From an uncultured bacterium (GTDB lineage: Bacteria; Pseudomonadota; Gammaproteobacteria; Burkholderiales; Burkholderiaceae_E): DNA of 64,000 nt. This document shows positions 59,503-64,000 of this stretch, in pieces; position 1 is the stretch's first letter; every line of letters begins with the position of its first letter. Position numbers and translations under genes: made by a program. The DNA is taken from contig CAIVPX010000033.1 in assembly GCA_903907905.1 (NCBI GenBank), positions 110,519-174,518 on the forward strand, given 5' to 3'. The notes under the pieces were generated by a model that searched no databases, was not told the origin of the DNA, and worked only from the letters and a program-made list of their open reading frames with translations.

Positions 59503-62500
59503 ACGGCTCTCCTGAGGGTGCGGCGGGTGCTTTTTTCTTGCCGTCTCGTGCGTGCATCATGCTAAACACCACGGGGACGAAGATGAGGGTGGCCAGGGTG
59601 GCAAAGATCAGACCGCCGATGACCGCCCGGCCGAGGGGTGCGTTCTGCTCGCCGCCTTCACCGACGCCCAGTGCCATGGGCAGCATGCCGATGATCATGG
59701 CCAGCGCCGTCATGAGCACGGGCCGAAAACGCACGAACCCGGCCTCGAGGGCAGCCGACACCGCATCAAGACCAGCATCCAGACGCTCTCGCGCAAAGCT
59801 GATGACCAGCACGCTGTTGGCGGTCGCCACGCCCATGCACATGATGGCGCCGGTGAGCGCGGGCACGGACAGGGTGGTGTGCGTGCCGAAGAGCATCCAG
59901 ACGATACCGGCGAGTGCTGCCGGCAACGCGGTGATGATCACGAAGGGGTCCTTCCAGGACTGGAAGTTCACGACGATGAGGAAGTAGATGAGCCCGATGG
60001 CCCCAATCAGTCCGAACAACAATCCGGAGAAGGCCTGCTCCATGGTGCGGACCTGACCAATGAGTACCACGCGCGAGCCACGCGGCACCTCTTTGGCCGT
60101 TTCGGCAATCAGGCGGCGCACTTCGCTCGCCACCGCACCCAGATCGCGGTCTTCGGTGGTGGCATTGATTTGAACCATGGTCTGCAGCTCGTACTGGCTG
60201 ACCACGGCGTTGGCCGATGCCCGGGTGAAATCAGCCAAGCCGCCGAGAATTTGCGGTTGGTTGTTGCCGGGCGTGGCGGCAGTGAGGGGGAGGTTTTCGA
60301 TGGCGGCCATGGAGTCGAGCTGGTATTGCGGTGTCTGCATCACAATGGGGTAGATGATGCTGTTGGCCGGGTTGAGCCAGTAGGTGGGTGCTACCTGGCT
60401 GCTACCGGCCAGGTTCACCACCATGCTGTTGGTGACGTCACGCGCGCTCATGCCGAATTCCTGCACCCGTGTGCGGTCGATCTCCACATTGAAGATGGGC
60501 GCACGCCGCGACTGCTGAATGCGGGCATCGGCAATACCGGGAATGCGCTTGATTTCCTTCAGTAGCTTCTCGGCGTAGGCGAAGTTGCCCTCGAGGTTGA
60601 GCCCGCGAATCTGGATGTCGATGGGGGCGGGCGCGCCAAAGTTGAGGATCTGACTGACGATATCGGCAGGCGGAAAGGAAAATACCGTGTCGGGGAATTC
60701 CCGAGGCAGCACCCGCCGAAGCTCGCGCATGTAGTCGGCGACCGGCTTGTGCCCCTTCTTGAGTGCGATCTGAATGTCGCCATCCTGGGTGCCAATGACG
60801 CCTGTGTTGTTGTAGGCCAGGTTGATCGAGCTGGGAGGCAGGCCGATGATGCTTACCAATGCGCCGATCTCCTCGACCGGAATCACCTGTTTGATGGCCT
60901 GCTCGATTCGGGCAAAGCGAACGGCGGTTTCCTCCACCCGGGTGCCCACCGGTGCGCGCGCATGGATCAGGATCTGGCCGTTGTCGACCGAAGGGAAGAA
61001 GTTCGTACCCAGGTAGGGCACCAGCGCGAAGGAGGCCAGCACGAAACTCATGAAGCCGAGGACGAACTTGCGGCGATTGGCGAGGGCCAGTTCGAGCAAA
61101 CCCTTGTAGCCCGCCCGGAACGATTCGAAGCCCGCCTCGAAGCCGCGTTGAAATTTCTTCAGCGGGTTGCGCGTGGGCGGCAGATTGACCGCCAGCCCAT
61201 GGATGTCGGTGTGCGGCGCGTGCGCCCGCAGCAGGTACATGGCCATGGTGTTGACCAAGGTGCGCGACAAGATGAAGGAGGAGATCATCGCAAAGATCAC
61301 CGCCAGGGCCATGGGGACGAACAGAAAGCGCGCCACACCCTCCAGGAAAAACATCGGCACGAACACGATGCAGATGCACAGCAGCGAAACAAAGGACGGG
61401 CCAACGATCTGACGGGCGCCGTCCATGATGGCGGTTTCGACGTCCTTGCCCTGTTCCAGGTGCCAGTTGATGTTCTCGATGGTCACTGTGGCATCGTCCA
61501 CCAGGATGCCTACCGCCAGGGCCAGGCCGCCCAGTGTCATGAGGTTGAGCGTTTCGCCAATGGCCGCCAGCCCCAGGATGGCGCCCATGATGGACAACGG
61601 GATAGAAGTGGCGATGATCAGCGTGGGGCGCCAGCTGCCCAGGAACAGCAGGATCATCAGGCTGGTGAGCACCGCGGCAATCGCGCCTTCCATGGCCACG
61701 CCAGTGACCGCGGCGCGCACGAAGATGGATTGATCGTTGATGAGCGCCACGCTTAGATTGTCGGGGAGCGCGGCGCGCATCTGCTCGAGCTTGTTGCGCA
61801 CCCCGTCGACAATCGCAAGTGTGGAGGTTGCGCCATTCTTCAGGATGGACAGCAGCACCGAGCGGCCCCCATCGACCGACACGATGCTGGTCTGGGGCGC
61901 ATTGCCGTCATGCACATTGGCGACGTCGCGCACGTAAATGGTCGCGCCGTTCACGGTTCGAATGGGCAGGTCGTTGAGTTCGTGTATCTGCGCCACGATG
62001 TTGTTGAGGCGCATGGAGTATTCATAATCGCCAATCTTTTGCATGCCTACCGGAATGGCGATGTTCTGTGCGGACAGCGTGTTGGCCACGTCCTGGGCCG
62101 ACAGGCCGCGTGACTGCAGGGCCGCCGGATCGATATCGATCTGAACCAATCGCTGCTTGCCGCCATAGGGCCAGGGAATGGACACGCCGGGCACCGTGAC
62201 CATTTGCGGGCGGATGACATTGACGCCGGTATCGAAAAGTTGCTGCTCCGACATGCCCTGACCTGCCAGCGCCACCTGCAGGATGGGAACCGTGGCGGCG
62301 TTGTAGTTGAGCACCAACGGCGGGGTGGTGTTGGGGGGCATCTGCCGCACCGACACCTGCGCAGCGGCCGTCACCTGCGCATTGGCCACCGAGATGTTGA
62401 CGTTGGGCTGAAAGAAGATCTTGATGATGCAAACGCCCGTGTAGGACGTGCCCTCGATATGCTCGATGTCATTGACGGTGTTGGTGAGACCACGCTGAAA

Positions 62501-62704
62501 GAGCGTGCAGATGCGGCCGGACATCTGGTCGGGCGGAAGCCCCGTGTAGCTGAAGGCCACCGCGATCACCGGGATACGGATGGCCGGGAAGATGTCGGTG
62601 GGCATGCGCACCGCGGCGAGTGGGCCGAGGATGAGCAGCAGGATGGCCAGCACCACGAAGGTGAGCGGGCGGGTGAGGGCGGTACGAACGATGGCGACGA
62701 GCAT
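59486..62704 (-). CDS. RND efflux transporter permease (AcrB/MdtB-type)
   Basis: A 1072-residue inner-membrane pump. The N-terminus LTFVVLAILLLILGPLAAVRMPTDIFP, the big periplasmic loops (residues ~40-330 and ~560-870) and the ion-relay Asp pair in GGLALAVGILVDDATVTIEN are visible, as is GAIMCMGVATANSVLVISFA near the end. It is of the HAE1-like group. Translation is probably coupled with the adaptor. The promoter area 62705-62800 shows only a weak TTGATT-N17-TTGGAT. No dedicated regulator is adjacent. Confidence 0.93.
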   Translation of the reverse strand: MLVAIVRTALTRPLTFVVLAILLLILGPLAAVRMPTDIFPAIRIPVIAVAFSYTGLPPDQMSGRICTLFQRGLTNTVNDIEHIEGTSYTGVCIIKIFFQPNVNISVANAQVTAAAQVSVRQMPPNTTPPLVLNYNAATVPILQVALAGQGMSEQQLFDTGVNVIRPQMVTVPGVSIPWPYGGKQRLVQIDIDPAALQSRGLSAQDVANTLSAQNIAIPVGMQKIGDYEYSMRLNNIVAQIHELNDLPIRTVNGATIYVRDVANVHDGNAPQTSIVSVDGGRSVLLSILKNGATSTLAIVDGVRNKLEQMRAALPDNLSVALINDQSIFVRAAVTGVAMEGAIAAVLTSLMILLFLGSWRPTLIIATSIPLSIMGAILGLAAIGETLNLMTLGGLALAVGILVDDATVTIENINWHLEQGKDVETAIMDGARQIVGPSFVSLLCICIVFVPMFFLEGVARFLFVPMALAVIFAMISSFILSRTLVNTMAMYLLRAHAPHTDIHGLAVNLPPTRNPLKKFQRGFEAGFESFRAGYKGLLELALANRRKFVLGFMSFVLASFALVPYLGTNFFPSVDNGQILIHARAPVGTRVEETAVRFARIEQAIKQVIPVEEIGALVSIIGLPPSSINLAYNNTGVIGTQDGDIQIALKKGHKPVADYMRELRRVLPREFPDTVFSFPPADIVSQILNFGAPAPIDIQIRGLNLEGNFAYAEKLLKEIKRIPGIADARIQQSRRAPIFNVEIDRTRVQEFGMSARDVTNSMVVNLAGSSQVAPTYWLNPANSIIYPIVMQTPQYQLDSMAAIENLPLTAATPGNNQPQILGGLADFTRASANAVVSQYELQTMVQINATTEDRDLGAVASEVRRLIAETAKEVPRGSRVVLIGQVRTMEQAFSGLLFGLIGAIGLIYFLIVVNFQSWKDPFVIITALPAALAGIVWMLFGTHTTLSVPALTGAIMCMGVATANSVLVISFARERLDAGLDAVSAALEAGFVRFRPVLMTALAMIIGMLPMALGVGEGGEQNAPLGRAVIGGLIFATLATLIFVPVVFSMMHARDGKKKAPAAPSGEPYVLAQ

Positions 62705-62822
62705 GGGCGGTCCCGCTCAGTAAAGACCTCAATGCGGCCAGAAGTGTGGTCTGACCGAATCCAACCTTCTAGTTTGCCCTAAATCAAGGTTTGGTTCAGC
62801 CGTGGGGCCGCTCTGCTCCCTT

Positions 62823-62852
62823 GCTGGCCGATAGCTGGCCGATAGCTGGCCG
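62823..62852. repeat. 11-bp direct repeat, 2.7 copies
   Basis: GCTGGCCGATA at 62823-62833 and 62834-62844, and GCTGGCCG at 62845-62852, in the RND/cyanase intergenic region. No function evident. Confidence 0.7.
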
Positions 62853-62882
62853 GTGCGGGCCCGGAGCGGCCCGCCGGCCGGC
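62845..62882. other. Strong GC-rich stem-loop downstream of cyanase
   Basis: GCTGGCCGGTGCGGGC (62845-62860) pairs imperfectly with GCCCGCCGGCCGGC (62869-62882) around a CCGGAGCG loop. It is just after the cyanase stop. There is no T-run on the minus-strand side, so intrinsic termination is uncertain; it could mark the mRNA 3' end. Confidence 0.45.
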
Positions 62883-62889
62883 TCAGGCG

Positions 62890-63384
62890 TCAGTAGGTCT
62901 TGTAGGGCAGGAACTTGCCGGACAGCACCACGTGCACCCGGTCCCCTTTGGGATCAGGCTCGCGGGTGATGTCCATCGAAAAGTCGATGGCACTCATGAT
63001 GCCGTCACCGAACTCCTCGTGGATCAGCTCCTTGATCGTGGTGCCGTAGACGCTGACGATCTCATACCAGCGGTAGATGAGCGGGTCGGTGGGCACGGGG
63101 GTGGGCAGTGAGCCCTTGTAGGGCACGACCTGGAGGAGCGCGACCGCTTCGGCAGGCAGGTCAAATGTCTTGCCGATGACCGTGGCCTGCTCCTTGGTGA
63201 GCGTCATCTGTCCGAGGCAGGCGGCTGTCACCCACTCTTTGGACAACTTCAGCTTCTTCGCGACGTCCGTCCATTTGATACTTTTCTGCACCTTGGCCGA
63301 GTAAATCAGGTCGGTGACGTCCTGACGGGTCATCGGTTTGGCAACGGCTGTTCTCCTGGTCTTGGTGCGGGGGGGATTTGCCAT
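62890..63384 (-). CDS. cynS: Cyanase
   Basis: Cyanate hydratase of 164 aa, which converts cyanate and bicarbonate to ammonia and carbon dioxide. Catalytic residues match the E. coli enzyme with an offset of nine: R105, E108 (YRWYEIV) and S131 (GIMSAID). An N-terminal HTH-like domain (DVTDLIYSAKVQKSIKWTDVAKKLKLS) is present. The N-terminus has 16 extra basic residues. It lies 36 bp after a nitrate/cyanate-type ABC ATPase and is co-directional, as in cynABDS operons. Confidence 0.96.
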   Translation of the reverse strand: MANPPRTKTRRTAVAKPMTRQDVTDLIYSAKVQKSIKWTDVAKKLKLSKEWVTAACLGQMTLTKEQATVIGKTFDLPAEAVALLQVVPYKGSLPTPVPTDPLIYRWYEIVSVYGTTIKELIHEEFGDGIMSAIDFSMDITREPDPKGDRVHVVLSGKFLPYKTY

Positions 63385-63420
63385 GGGGGGCCTCTCGGTT
63401 GGGTTGAAGTCGGGGGGCGG

Positions 63421-64000
63421 TCAGGCCGCGCGGGGCGCCGCCACCGGCCGAACGATGGCCGGTCGGTGCGGGCCGGCGCCGCTCCGCGCGCCAAACGTGG
63501 CCGCGCGGTTCACCAGAAAATCCAGCAGGTGATTGCGAATCGCGTAGTAGTCGGGCGCGTGATGCAGGCTTGCACGGGTGCGGTCTCGGGGCAGGGTGTT
63601 TTCCACGATCTCGGCAATGACCGCGCCGGGCCCGTTGCTCATCAGAAAGATCTTGTCGGCCAGCAGGATGGCCTCGTCGACGTCATGCGTGATCATGAAC
63701 ACCGTTTGCGCGGTTTTCCGCACGATGCCGATCAGTTCATCCTGAATACTGCCGCGGGTGAGGGCATCCAGCGCGCCAAAGGGCTCGTCGAGCAACAGCA
63801 TCTTGGGCTGAATGGAGAAGGCCCGCGCAATGCCCACGCGCTGCTTCATGCCACCGGATAGTTGCGAGGGCTTCTTGTCCTCGGCGCCTTGCAGGTGAAC
63901 CATGTCGATGAACTTCTGCACATGCGAGTCGACCTGCTGACGGCTCCAGTCGGGATAGCGCGAGCGGACCGCGAAGGCGATGTTGCCGCGCACGCTCAGC
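63421..64000 (-). CDS. Nitrate/cyanate-type ABC transporter ATPase, partial
   Basis: ATP-binding protein of the NrtD/SsuB/TauB family; the 5' part lies beyond the window edge. Seen are LSGGMKQRVGIARAF, LLLDEPFGALDALTRG, and VFMITHDVDEAILLADKIFLMSNGPGAVIAEIVENTLPRDRTR, with a C-terminal tail of about 50 residues. The Walker A is not in the window. Adjacent cyanase suggests a cyanate importer (CynD/CynABD-like). Confidence 0.9.
   Translation of the reverse strand, partial: LSVRGNIAFAVRSRYPDWSRQQVDSHVQKFIDMVHLQGAEDKKPSQLSGGMKQRVGIARAFSIQPKMLLLDEPFGALDALTRGSIQDELIGIVRKTAQTVFMITHDVDEAILLADKIFLMSNGPGAVIAEIVENTLPRDRTRASLHHAPDYYAIRNHLLDFLVNRAATFGARSGAGPHRPAIVRPVAAPRAA

Noticed and set aside
62845..62882. 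Stem-loop as a confident terminator for cyanase
   Set aside because: Lacks a T-run; kept only as a structural feature.
1..64000. CRISPR arrays, tRNA or rRNA genes, transposases or integrases
   Set aside because: I found no repeat-spacer pattern, cloverleaf sequence or transposase/integrase motif; the region is nearly all metabolic coding sequence.

Overview
The window is 64 kb of a high-GC bacterial chromosome or large replicon, almost fully coding, with no rRNA, tRNA, CRISPR array or insertion sequence that I could recognise. The mix points to a betaproteobacterium, probably Burkholderiales: several orphan Bug/TctC-type periplasmic binding proteins, many LivFGHM-type ABC systems tied to CoA-dependent catabolism, MmgE/PrpD, CaiB, HyuAB, AtuA-like and BKACE enzymes. 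This assignment is inference from gene content. It reads as an accessory catabolic region made of several independent modules for organic acids.

Module 1 (1-4387): a Liv-type binding protein (cut by the window start) and an amidohydrolase on the minus strand, divergent from a ThDP-dependent enzyme; then a cysteine hydrolase.

Module 2 (4544-21281) is the most coherent unit and the best candidate for an undescribed system. It holds two thiolase-fold proteins that lack the usual nucleophilic Cys, a DUF35 protein without its zinc ribbon, an SDR, a DUF2889 protein, a split Liv ABC transporter (binding protein, F, H and M in one operon, G in another), a flavin monooxygenase fused to an N-terminal SnoaL-like region, two CoA ligases, a P450 with a 3Fe-4S ferredoxin, and a TetR regulator. 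Five copies of an 18-bp palindrome (RTCAAC-N6-GTTGAY or a one-base variant) occur in four intergenic regions here, each on top of a recognisable sigma70 promoter. Together they look like one TetR-controlled regulon for importing, CoA-activating, hydroxylating and side-chain-cleaving a hydrophobic, perhaps alicyclic or terpenoid, acid.

Module 3 (21432-30533): a divergent Ldh-family oxidoreductase, then a long minus-strand operon (BKACE, TRAP binding protein, SCP-x-like thiolase with an apparent CTG start, zinc-ribbon DUF35 protein, CoA ligase, TRAP DctQ and DctM, GntR regulator). It is divergent from module 4 (30822-43520): IclR regulator, HyuA, HyuB, a complete Liv ABC transporter, a cupin, two enolase-superfamily proteins and a TctC protein. 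A perfect 25-bp palindrome sits in the divergent promoter region.

Module 5 (43429-45605) is a LysR regulator divergent from an SbtA-like bicarbonate transporter. Module 6 (45752-58285) has a cupin, CaiB-type CoA transferase, acyl-CoA dehydrogenase, AtuA-family protein, MmgE/PrpD protein, two D-2-hydroxyacid dehydrogenases, a class II aldolase and three TctC proteins, one with a hexanucleotide repeat in its signal-peptide codons. The window ends with an RND pump and its adaptor, cyanase, and part of a nitrate/cyanate-type ABC ATPase (58294-64000).
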